Origin: a virus
Direction: 5' to 3' (one strand)
DNA length: 44,830 bases
IMG/VR virus record: IMGVR_UViG_3300046477_000190
Coordinates: 1 to 44,830 of that record
The translations under genes and the position numbers were made by a program. Shown one piece after another: positions 7,976 through 14,894 of this stretch (within the stretch, counting starts at the first letter, position 1; every line of letters starts with the position of its first letter). The notes beneath the pieces are model-generated. The model searched no databases. It was given only the letters and a program-made list of their open reading frames with translations, and was not told where the DNA came from.

Positions 7976-8212
7976 ATGAGTGAGATCAGAGAAGAGACCA
8001 AGAATGAACGAGCTCGCATAATCAATCGGTCTCGTGAGTTTGGGAAGACTGTTCGAGAGCTCGAGGACAAGGGTGATTTCCAGAGGATGAAGGCCGTTCG
8101 TACTGAATGGCGTCGTTTCTCGAACCACCTCGACCGTAAGTACCGTATCGGATCGATCGATGCTTACTACGACGAGTACTGCAGGGAACCGGCTGACGGC
8201 GAATACGACTAG
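7976..8212 (+). CDS. Small basic/acidic helical protein, 78 aa
   Basis: ATG 7976 is the likeliest start, with GTG 7964 in frame as an alternative; neither has a strong ribosome site. The protein is highly charged and helical, rich in R and E, with no membrane segment. It lies 30 bases after the replication fusion gene. Function unknown. Confidence 0.65.
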   Translation: MSEIREETKNERARIINRSREFGKTVRELEDKGDFQRMKAVRTEWRRFSNHLDRKYRIGSIDAYYDEYCREPADGEYD

Positions 8213-8221
8213 GAGAAGACC

Positions 8222-8320
8222 ATGCACAAGAAGAGGCAGATAGCTTGGGCTAAGCAGGGGCCGCTCATGCGGCAGATCACGGCGGCCGGCAAGGCGCTGC
8301 AGAAGCGGAAGACGTCATGA
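8222..8320 (+). CDS. Very small basic protein, 32 aa
   Basis: ATG 8222 follows AGGAGAAG at good spacing, and its TGA overlaps the next ATG (ATGA at 8317-8320). The peptide is strongly basic (KKR and RKRK ends). The ribosome site and the coupled overlap support it as a real gene. Function unknown. Confidence 0.6.
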   Translation: MHKKRQIAWAKQGPLMRQITAAGKALQKRKTS

Positions 8321-8667
8321 CTCTCTCACCGCGCGAGTGGGATATCCTGACGGGACAGGTTGGTCGTAGCGATGACTTGACCGAGGCTTTGACCGAGCCG
8401 TGTTCTGACTTGGCTGGAGGACGCCCGTGCCTTCACTTCAAGCAGCACCACACGGACGACTTGGCGAAGACCATTGTCGATGCGATCCAGAACCCCAAGA
8501 CGAGTAACACGGTCGACGTGGTGCGATACGAGAACGATCGGCGCATCGTGGTCGGGACGGCGGAGGTTGAGGTTGTGGATGGTGATGTGCACGCCACCTT
8601 CGTCATAAACGGCGGATCCATCAGCAAGAGGTTCGGGACCATCGGCCCGTTCTCGATAGGCTGTTAG
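8317..8667 (+). CDS. Hypothetical protein, 116 aa
   Basis: Coupled to the preceding microgene through ATGA. A soluble protein whose C-terminal half reads as alternating beta strands (RRIVVGTAEVEVVDGDVHA). Cysteines at 29, 38 and the C-terminal residue, with nearby histidines (HFKQHH), could bind metal, but no zinc motif is clear. It lies in a run of small genes between polymerase and ssDNA-binding-like protein. Function unknown. Confidence 0.7.
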   Translation: MTLSPREWDILTGQVGRSDDLTEALTEPCSDLAGGRPCLHFKQHHTDDLAKTIVDAIQNPKTSNTVDVVRYENDRRIVVGTAEVEVVDGDVHATFVINGGSISKRFGTIGPFSIGC

Positions 8668-8674
8668 ACAACAC

Positions 8675-8890
8675 ATGTACAGCAACGCAAACGGGGAAGT
8701 TGGGGGTCCGGTGCGACTGGACTCCCTTCTTCTCGATCTCGACGCCAAACTGAGATTCGAAGCCTGGGTATCCATCCATCAACTCGGAATGTTGGCCGAC
8801 CATGAAATTACGTACGATACCGGTGCTGGCCGTTTCCGTCTGGCTGCACCGAAGGAAGGTTCGGAAGGCGAAGGAACAGAACTTCAATGA
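8675..8890 (+). CDS. Hypothetical protein, 71 aa
   Basis: ATG 8675 has only a weak upstream ribosome site. The soluble protein has a plausible helical core (DSLLLDLDAKLRFEAWVSIHQLGML) and an acidic tail. Its last 89 bases overlap the frame of the next candidate gene, so the boundary between the two is uncertain. Function unknown. Confidence 0.5.
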   Translation: MYSNANGEVGGPVRLDSLLLDLDAKLRFEAWVSIHQLGMLADHEITYDTGAGRFRLAAPKEGSEGEGTELQ

Positions 8891-9047
8891 GAAGTTGTTG
8901 GGGGATCTGGAATACTTCACAACCGTAAACAAGGACTACTGCAAGAGTCCGTCCTGTGGCTACAACGAACCACACGCGCATGGATTCGCGTGCGACAAAG
9001 GCTGCATGTGTCGTGCTCTGGTAACGAAGATGGAGAAAAAGAAGTGA
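8802..9047 (+). CDS. Cys-rich small protein, up to 81 aa (start uncertain)
   Basis: The C-terminal half contains a cysteine/histidine cluster: C-x4-C, then two histidines in NEPHAHG, then C-x3-C-x-C. This looks like a small zinc-binding fold. ATG 8802 gives 81 residues but overlaps the previous gene by 89 bases, so a downstream TTG near 8895 may be the true start. The TGA overlaps the GTG of the next gene (GTGA at 9044-9047), which supports the 3' half as coding. Confidence 0.55.
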   Translation: MKLRTIPVLAVSVWLHRRKVRKAKEQNFNEKLLGDLEYFTTVNKDYCKSPSCGYNEPHAHGFACDKGCMCRALVTKMEKKK

Positions 9048-9373
9048 ACCAGCGCGAGAGGCAGAACTGGGATGACGATACTCGGGTAATGCCGACGGTT
9101 CCGCAGAACGAGCGTGTCAGTTACCAAGATATGGCGATGCATCTGGTGATCTGCACGATCGAGGACACACTGAAGGAAGGAGAAGAGTTTCCCGACCTCG
9201 ACGTCTACGTCGTGTGGTTCTGCAAGACGCTGCAAAACTGGAAGGCTCTGGTCTGCACCACGATGGAAGACGGTGCGTACTACGAGGTCACCCACAACGG
9301 TGACTTGCGCGAGACATACATCGACACTTATCGCAAGCAGGACAACCGGAAGATCCTGGATTCGGGGATCTAG
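9044..9373 (+). CDS. DUF6275-like protein, 109 aa
   Basis: GTG 9044 overlaps the previous stop as GTGA, which is why I prefer it to an upstream ATG at 8990. The core pattern VYVVWFCKTLQNWKAL..T...DG.YYEVTHNGD..E.Y.D.Y matches the DUF6275 family of small phage proteins, for which no function is known. Length is slightly longer than typical because of an N-terminal extension of about 25 residues. It is soluble and lies in the replication operon. Confidence 0.75.
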   Translation: MNQRERQNWDDDTRVMPTVPQNERVSYQDMAMHLVICTIEDTLKEGEEFPDLDVYVVWFCKTLQNWKALVCTTMEDGAYYEVTHNGDLRETYIDTYRKQDNRKILDSGI

Positions 9374-9595
9374 ATGGCGACCAAGAAGCAGAAGCGTGAA
9401 GCTGCGGAAGCCAAGCGCAAGGCGTTCGAAGAGCAGGAAAGACGTGACGGTCTAGCGGCTCAGGAAATCGATCATGAGCGCCGGCGCATTGAAGACGAGC
9501 GTACTCGTGGTGAGATGCGGGAGATAAACGCTCGTCACCAGGAAATCCTGGAGAAGGCCTACAGGGCCAGTAACTTGCAGAGGATGGAGAACTAG
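9374..9595 (+). CDS. Coiled-coil small protein, 73 aa
   Basis: ATG 9374 directly follows the previous TAG. Nearly the whole chain is charged helix (K, R and E repeats), as in a short coiled coil. It lies immediately upstream of the ssDNA-binding-like gene and may be its co-translated partner. No family recognised. Confidence 0.65.
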   Translation: MATKKQKREAAEAKRKAFEEQERRDGLAAQEIDHERRRIEDERTRGEMREINARHQEILEKAYRASNLQRMEN

Positions 9596-9598
9596 AAC

Positions 9599-10123
9599 AT
9601 GGCCAACCCGAGAGACCTCGAAGTCTCCCTCGAGAACATGCGGATCGTCTTCCGCAACTTCGCCGGCGCGGAGAAGCAGTTCAACGCCGAGGGCAAGCGG
9701 AACTTCGCTGTGGTCCTGAGCGAGGAGCAGTACGAGATGCTCAAGGCCGACGGCTGGAACGTCAAGAGCAAGCCCCCGCGTGAGGATGGCGACGACTGGT
9801 TCCGCTTCCTGGGTGTCACCGTCTCGTTCAAGGGTCGTCCGCCGCGTCTGGTGATGGTCTCTTCGCGTGGGCGTACGACGCTGGACGAGAGCACCGCGGA
9901 ACTGCTGGACTTCGCCGAGATCGACAACGTGGATCTGATCCTCCGTCCCTACGACTGGGAGGTCAACGGTAACCAGGGTCGAAAGGCCTACCTCAAGACC
10001 ATCTACGTCACTATCCACGAGGACGACCTGGACATGAAGTACGCGGATGTCCGGGAGATCGCCATGAGTGACTCCATGCTGGAGCTCACCGCCGAGCCGT
10101 ACATGGAGATCGTGGAGGACTAG
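9599..10123 (+). CDS. Probable ssDNA-binding-like protein, 174 aa
   Basis: ATG 9599 follows GGATGGAGA. The sequence has the layout of a phage family often annotated as ssDNA-binding: an N-terminal strand with RIVFRNFAG, FNAEGKRNFAVVL, GWNVKSKPP, then VDLILRPYDWEVNG and KAYLKTIYVTI, with an acidic C-terminus (ending MEIVED). An acidic tail is typical of phage SSBs that dock other replication proteins. Its place among replication genes supports the call. I could not verify an OB fold. Confidence 0.65.
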   Translation: MANPRDLEVSLENMRIVFRNFAGAEKQFNAEGKRNFAVVLSEEQYEMLKADGWNVKSKPPREDGDDWFRFLGVTVSFKGRPPRLVMVSSRGRTTLDESTAELLDFAEIDNVDLILRPYDWEVNGNQGRKAYLKTIYVTIHEDDLDMKYADVREIAMSDSMLELTAEPYMEIVED

Positions 10124-10342
10124 GTGGAGTACGAAAGACTTACGCATCCGGAAGCTCTCGTCGAAGCCAAGAGGCTAGGGCATAAGGCTGGCGAATACAA
10201 AGATTTTCCGGACGCACTAGATCTCGCTTGGTCCATATCGGAATGGAATGACTTTTACAGGGTTATTCCGGTCGAGTGGAACGTGGATGTCATCTTGGCA
10301 TTCGCTAAGGGATACTACGATGAAGAGAAGGATACCGAGTAA
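10124..10342 (+). CDS. Hypothetical protein, 72 aa
   Basis: GTG 10124 immediately follows the TAG of the previous gene, so translation is probably coupled. A small soluble acidic helical protein with several tryptophans. No domain recognised. Confidence 0.65.
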   Translation: MEYERLTHPEALVEAKRLGHKAGEYKDFPDALDLAWSISEWNDFYRVIPVEWNVDVILAFAKGYYDEEKDTE

Positions 10343-10343
10343 C

Positions 10344-10568
10344 ATGCTGTGGATCGTCATTCTGGAGGTGCTGTCTGTCGCCGGAATGGCGGCCGTGGTA
10401 CTGAAAGACGAGAAGAAGCTCACCGCCTCATTCAACCGCTGGATGGGCGGTGAGGAGCGCAAGAAGATCGTCTACCGAGTTCCGCTGCACTTGGTCGTCC
10501 GGGAGGAGATCAAGGCGAAGGTGGAGAAAGCAGTCAAGCAGGGTCCGAAGCACCGCTACGTTCACTAG
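10344..10568 (+). CDS. Membrane-anchored small protein, 74 aa
   Basis: ATG 10344 is one base after the previous TAA. Residues 2-20 are hydrophobic (WIVILEVLSVAGMAAVVL), followed by a strongly basic cytoplasmic tail (EERKKIVYRV...KAKVEKAVKQ). An upstream in-frame extension overlaps the previous gene and was not used. Function unknown. Confidence 0.65.
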   Translation: MLWIVILEVLSVAGMAAVVLKDEKKLTASFNRWMGGEERKKIVYRVPLHLVVREEIKAKVEKAVKQGPKHRYVH

Positions 10569-10586
10569 AGCCGGGGAAGGCCTATC

Positions 10587-10967
10587 ATGAGCGAAGTCGT
10601 CAGGGTCGTGGATTCGCGTTGCGTCACGATCGAGGAAATCGAGGAAGTCGCTGAGTGGTGTGACAGCCACGTCGGCATGATGTACGAAGGCCTGGGTGAA
10701 GGGCAGCATTACATCCAGGTCGGAAACGACCGCGCCATCGTCGGTGACTGGATCCTGACGGACGGTCTCAACTACTCGAAGGTCAGCGACGCGGAGTACA
10801 AGTCCTCGTTCGCTGCGGCCATGCGGAACCGCAAGAAGTTCATCCAGATCCTCGAACTGGTGGCTGACGCCATACACCAGGGCGCTCCGCACGTCATCCA
10901 CGGCGTCGGGGTCGACCGAAACATCGTCGCCGAGCAGGCGGCCCTGCAGATCATGCAGATTCTCTGA
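10587..10967 (+). CDS. Hypothetical protein, 126 aa
   Basis: ATG 10587 follows GGGGAAGG. A soluble mixed alpha/beta protein; a WxL-type strand region (AIVGDWILTDG) is followed by a helical C-terminus. The pattern GxHYIQVGNDRAIVGDWIL is typical of small phage proteins of unknown role. TGA overlaps the next ATG (TGATG). Confidence 0.7.
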   Translation: MSEVVRVVDSRCVTIEEIEEVAEWCDSHVGMMYEGLGEGQHYIQVGNDRAIVGDWILTDGLNYSKVSDAEYKSSFAAAMRNRKKFIQILELVADAIHQGAPHVIHGVGVDRNIVAEQAALQIMQIL

Positions 10968-11155
10968 TGGGTTTACGAACGTGCGATGTCTGGGCAATCC
11001 ATAAGGACGCTCTCGGGCGGGCCAAAGATCTCATGCACTACGGTCATGAGAAGCATGTCTGTGTTCTTACTCGTCGGTTCATGCAGGAACATGAGGGCGA
11101 TCACCTGTGTTCCTGTGGTTTCACTTACCCCAAACAAGAAACAGATAACGACTGA
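10967..11155 (+). CDS. Hypothetical protein, 62 aa
   Basis: ATG 10967 overlaps the previous stop. The C-terminal region carries a CSCGF motif with histidines before it (HEGDHLCSCGF), possibly metal-binding. Otherwise no recognisable family. Confidence 0.6.
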   Translation: MGLRTCDVWAIHKDALGRAKDLMHYGHEKHVCVLTRRFMQEHEGDHLCSCGFTYPKQETDND

Positions 11156-11253
11156 ACATACGTAGTCAGTGGGATCGGGGTGTGGGCCAAGGGAGCGAAA
11201 TCTCTGGCCCCTCCTCGTCCCTTTCTCGTGCATCTATGATGGAGGAAAGCATC

Positions 11254-11919
11254 ATGCAACTCACCCCGATATTCGATCAGCTTGTCGAGGAGTTCGTGCA
11301 GAAGGACATCCACATCCTCGGACTGTACGAGACGACTCCGCCAGCGATCACTGTCGAGTCCGTTCGAGAGGGGATCAGCTTCCTTGCCAATCTCGGTGAG
11401 GTGCTGGCACAGGACGAGGAGGATGACGACCCCACGGTAGTTGTGGAGGCCCGTACGGACGAGGAAGGCGAGCCTACGGCGGAGTTCGACATGGTGGCGG
11501 AACTGATCGAAGCCAACATGCAGACCGCCGACGAGATGCGGGAAGGCAACGGCGTCACCGACAACACCTTGTACGATGCTTCTCACCTCGCCACCATCAA
11601 GCCGGCGATCCCCGAAATGGTCAAGATGCCTCGTCAGAGCGTCTCTGAGGCCCTCAAGGAGGCGGACGAGGAGTTGGGTATAGCTGAGTTCGATGAGGCC
11701 TTTGAGGAGGCTGACAGGAAGCTGGAGCCGCACACCTCCATCGTCACGCTTCCCGCCAAGGCTTCTCCGGCGACAGTGGCCGCGTTCAAGAGGAACATCG
11801 AACAGAGCGGCTGGAACCCCAAGGTCGAGCAGGCAGTACCGCGGCGACAGAACAAGCGCAACAACCGGAACAAGAACCGTAACCGCGTCGGCGGAAACGC
11901 CAACAAGGTCGTCGGGTAA
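11254..11919 (+). CDS. Acidic protein with basic Asn/Arg tail, 221 aa
   Basis: ATG 11254 has GGAGGA seven bases upstream, so I chose it over the in-frame ATG at 11182. The body (residues 1-185) is acidic and helical (LAQDEEDDDPTVVVE and several E-rich stretches). The last 25 residues are a basic, asparagine-rich tail (RRQNKRNNRNKNRNR). That charge split suggests nucleic acid contact by the tail. It precedes the SF2 helicase by 77 bases. No family recognised. Confidence 0.75.
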   Translation: MQLTPIFDQLVEEFVQKDIHILGLYETTPPAITVESVREGISFLANLGEVLAQDEEDDDPTVVVEARTDEEGEPTAEFDMVAELIEANMQTADEMREGNGVTDNTLYDASHLATIKPAIPEMVKMPRQSVSEALKEADEELGIAEFDEAFEEADRKLEPHTSIVTLPAKASPATVAAFKRNIEQSGWNPKVEQAVPRRQNKRNNRNKNRNRVGGNANKVVG

Positions 11920-11996
11920 AACCCCCACAGTAGTTTCACAAGGCCGTGATCCTCCCTCCCCAAGGAATACGGTCTAACCCCCACAGGGAGCTAGCA

Positions 11997-13169
11997 ATGG
12001 TAGTAGACCTGTACCCGCACCAGAGGAAGGCCGTGGATGAGCTCTCCAACGGTAAGATCCTCTGGGGCGGTGTCGGGACTGGCAAGTCGCTCACGGCAGC
12101 TGCCTACTATATGCAGAAGGAAGCGCCGAAGGACGTCTACGTTATCACCACTGCAAAGAAGCGCGACTCTCTTGACTGGGAGTCTGAGTTCGTCAAATAC
12201 GGCGTGTACAAGTCGACAGACGCGACCGTAGCTGGTGTACTGCGAGTAGATTCGTGGAACAACATCAGCAAGTACAAGAATGTCCGGGGGGCGTTCTTCA
12301 TCTTTGATGAGCAGCGTCTCGTAGGCAGTGGTGAATGGGCGAAGGCGTTCATCTTCATCGCGAAACACAATAACTGGATCTTGCTCAGCGCAACCCCCGG
12401 AGATACATGGCTCGACTACATCGCCGTGTTCATCGCGAATGGGTTCTATACGAATCGCACGGCGTTCAAAGAAGAGCATGTAGTCTACAACAGTTATGCC
12501 AAGTTCCCGAAAGTCGAGTACTACAAGAATGTCGGAAAGCTGGTACGTCTTAGAAACCAGCTTCTAGTTCACATGCCGTACGAGCGACATACCACCCGAA
12601 CGTTGGTGGATGTTCCGGTGGAGTTCGATGTCGAACCGTACGACAAAGTCACCAAGCAACGATGGAATGTGTACGAAGACCGTCCTGTGCGCAGCGTCGC
12701 AGAGCTGTTCTACACACTACGGAAAGTCGTCAATTCGGATCCCTCGCGCCTTGATGCGATCCGAAAGCTCAACCAGAAGCATCCTCGGTTGATCGTCTTC
12801 TACAACTTCGATTACGAGTTGAAGATGCTCCGAACACTGGGCGGGGAAGTCCAGATAGCGGAGTGGAACGGTCACAAACACGAGGCAATCCCCGACACCG
12901 AACGGTGGCTGTACTTAGTTCAGTACGTTGCTGGAGCTGAAGGATGGAACTGTACGACGACGAATGCGATGGTCTTCTACTCGCTGACATACTCGTACAA
13001 GAACTGGCATCAGGCACATGGTAGGACGGATAGGCTAAATACACCCTTTACGGAACTGTTCTATTACACGCTCCTGTCAAATTCGATTATCGATCGAATC
13101 GTGATGGGCGCCTTGAAGGGCAAAAAGAGCTTCAACGAAGCTAGGTATGTCAAATCTCACAAGTTCTGA
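11997..13169 (+). CDS. SF2 DNA helicase / ATPase, 390 aa
   Basis: ATG 11997 follows GGGAG. SF2 motifs are in order: Q-like YPHQRKAV (6-13), Walker A GGVGTGKS (24-31), Walker B-type FDEQR (103-107), SATPGD (131-136), and motif [10 protein letters not shown] near residue 350. The layout is like Snf2/RecQ-adjacent phage helicases of about 400-500 residues. It probably remodels or unwinds replication or recombination intermediates. The GC-poorer coding style differs from neighbouring genes. Its 3' end contains an ATGTCAAAT copy (13147-13155) shared with the gap that follows. Confidence 0.9.
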   Translation: MVVDLYPHQRKAVDELSNGKILWGGVGTGKSLTAAAYYMQKEAPKDVYVITTAKKRDSLDWESEFVKYGVYKSTDATVAGVLRVDSWNNISKYKNVRGAFFIFDEQRLVGSGEWAKAFIFIAKHNNWILLSATPGDTWLDYIAVFIANGFYTNRTAFKEEHVVYNSYAKFPKVEYYKNVGKLVRLRNQLLVHMPYERHTTRTLVDVPVEFDVEPYDKVTKQRWNVYEDRPVRSVAELFYTLRKVVNSDPSRLDAIRKLNQKHPRLIVFYNFDYELKMLRTLGGEVQIAEWNGHKHEAIPDTERWLYLVQYVAGAEGWNCTTTNAMVFYSLTYSYKNWHQAHGRTDRLNTPFTELFYYTLLSNSIIDRIVMGALKGKKSFNEARYVKSHKF

Positions 13170-13474
13170 GCAGATTTGGCAGCGTTTTTGGCAGCCGAAA
13201 CTCTGGGAAAACCCCCTGTTCGCAGCCTCGACCTAGTTAGAATGTCCGTTTTATACCCCTGAAAATGTCAAATGTCAAATCTGAACCACAAAACTATCCC
13301 AGAATACTGTTCCCAATATCTGTGGCAGATATTAGGTACGTGTAATAATAAAAAGTTTTCTCGAAAATTTTTGACATTTGACATGCGTGTCCGGTTCGTT
13401 GCAAAATGATCAGCGAAGTCCAGTACGTGCGGGATTGACCAACAGCTCACTGTGCAAGAGGAAGTGGGCTTCCT
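13170..13474. other. AT-rich gap with inverted and direct repeats; candidate origin or operator
   Basis: No gene is visible over 305 bases. ATGTCAAATGTCAAA (13265-13279) is the exact reverse complement of TTTGACATTTGACAT (13370-13384). Each arm is two tandem ATGTCAA units, and another unit sits at 13147-13155. Between the arms are AATATCTG/CAGATATT (an 8-bp inverted repeat near 13314-13332) and an AT-rich run. The arrangement, iterons plus an AT-rich core next to a helicase gene, suits a replication origin. It could also be an operator with promoter TTGACA (13376-13381) for the next gene. Confidence 0.55.
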
Positions 13475-13996
13475 ATGATCTCTGAGTTGCACCCAGTACT
13501 TGGTCCGTTCGTCGAGTGGCGTCGCATCACCGCCTTCCCGGGCTACACCGTCAGTTCCACCGGCTTCGTTCGCAACGAAGAAAACGGTAGGCGCATGACG
13601 ATGTTGGTCAACCAGTCGGGAGTTGTGAACGTCGGCCTCACTCGAAACCGTACTCAGTACAAGCGGGCTGTCGCTCTCTTGGTCGCCAAAGCTTTCCTCA
13701 CCGTCGTAATGCAGGAAACGTTCGACACTCCGATCAACCTCGACGGTGATCGCTACAACAACAGGATCGGTAACTTGTCTTTGCGTCCTCGCTGGTTCGC
13801 AACAAAGTATTTCCAGCAGTTCCACGATGAGTTGGTCGAAGACTATCCGATAGAGGAAGTCGACTCAGGCGAGGTCTTCGAAAACACGTGGCAGGCGGCT
13901 ATCAAACTCGGATTGTTGCATTCCGACATAGTCACGTCTGTGCACACCGGTAAGCGAGTCTGGCCAACTAACCAAAGATTCCGTCCACTGTCCTAA
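13475..13996 (+). CDS. NUMOD4/HNH-like protein, 173 aa
   Basis: ATG 13475 follows AGAGGAAG at long spacing. Residues 13-40 read as a NUMOD4-type DNA-binding motif (EWRRITAFPGYTVSSTGFVRN). The middle (AVALLVAKAFL, then NLDGDRYNNRIGNLSLRPRWFA) matches the HNH-type fold, but the first histidine of a classical HNH is replaced by asparagine/leucine (INLDGD). It may therefore be a degenerate or structural homing-type protein. It stands alone after the repeat-rich gap. Confidence 0.75.
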   Translation: MISELHPVLGPFVEWRRITAFPGYTVSSTGFVRNEENGRRMTMLVNQSGVVNVGLTRNRTQYKRAVALLVAKAFLTVVMQETFDTPINLDGDRYNNRIGNLSLRPRWFATKYFQQFHDELVEDYPIEEVDSGEVFENTWQAAIKLGLLHSDIVTSVHTGKRVWPTNQRFRPLS

Positions 13997-14055
13997 CGGC
14001 GCAGATATTACATCGTGTCGCAATCGTAGCATATAATAGAAGGAGTAGAATACGC

Positions 14056-14376
14056 TTGCTAGAAAGCAAATTCCAGGCGAAACTCGTCACTAAGCTCCGA
14101 CTCTTGTTTCCTGGATGCATGATTCTGAAGAACGACTCCGGATATCTGCAAGGCGTTCCCGATCTCGTGTTGTTGTATCGAGACCGGTGGGCTATGCTTG
14201 AAGTCAAGAAAGACAAGCCTTCCAGGTATCAGCCCAATCAGGAGTACTATCTCCAGATGCTGAACGAGATGTCGTTCGCTTCGCGTATCGACCCTTCTAA
14301 CGAACAGGAAGTTCTAAGTGCGCTTCAACGTGCATTCGAACCTCGCCGGAACCCACGCCTTCCTCGGCGCGAGTAA
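14056..14376 (+). CDS. VRR-NUC domain nuclease, 106 aa
   Basis: TTG 14056 is the best start; AAGGAG lies upstream with long spacing and no ATG is available. VRR-NUC signatures are present: SGYLQGVPDLVLL (D36), then WAMLEVKK (E49-V-K51) and PNQ (60-62). This PD-(D/E)XK-type family is small and often stand-alone in phages, where it acts on branched or flapped DNA. It overlaps the next nuclease gene by 59 bases in another frame. Together with the helicase it suggests a recombination or junction-processing set. Confidence 0.88.
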   Translation: MLESKFQAKLVTKLRLLFPGCMILKNDSGYLQGVPDLVLLYRDRWAMLEVKKDKPSRYQPNQEYYLQMLNEMSFASRIDPSNEQEVLSALQRAFEPRRNPRLPRRE

Positions 14377-14878
14377 CTATCACTGGATCAACTACGACGA
14401 CGCCAAGCTCGACCATGCTTTCACGACCGCTCAGGCGGCCCGTAGAGGCACGCAGATGCATGAGTTGGCGTACCAGTGCATCGCACTTGGGGTGAGGCTT
14501 CCTGACGTCCAGCAGACCATCAATCTGTACGTCAACGACGCCATTGGGTTCAAGATGGTTCCCGAGCAGATCCTGTTCTATTCCCCAAACTGTTACGGAA
14601 CCGCGGACACAATCTCGTTCCGTCGCGACAAGTTGCGTATCCATGACTTGAAGAACGGCGTGACTAAGTCATCCGAGAATCAGCTCTATGTGTATGCAGC
14701 GCTCTTCTGCCTCGAGTACGAGGTTAAGCCGCACCAGATCGAAACCGAACTTCGGATCTATCAGAGCGATGAAGTCCGAACGTACGAAGGCGATCCGGAG
14801 ACGATCCTCTACATCATGAGCAAGATAAAAGCTTTCGACGCAAGGATCGAAGCGATCAAGCTCGACCTGTACTCGTAA
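14318..14878 (+). CDS. PD-(D/E)XK (Cas4/RecB-like) nuclease, 186 aa
   Basis: GTG 14318 lies inside the VRR-NUC gene, so the two are probably translationally coupled. Motifs of the RecB/Cas4-type nuclease fold appear in order: GTxMHELA (H48), GTAD (D97), IHDLKNG (D110-L-K112), and QLYVYAALF (Q122). No iron-sulfur cysteine cluster is seen, so it is not a typical Cas4. It probably degrades DNA ends during replication or recombination. Confidence 0.8.
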   Translation: MRFNVHSNLAGTHAFLGASNYHWINYDDAKLDHAFTTAQAARRGTQMHELAYQCIALGVRLPDVQQTINLYVNDAIGFKMVPEQILFYSPNCYGTADTISFRRDKLRIHDLKNGVTKSSENQLYVYAALFCLEYEVKPHQIETELRIYQSDEVRTYEGDPETILYIMSKIKAFDARIEAIKLDLYS

Positions 14879-14894
14879 AGGGGGATGAGAGTTC

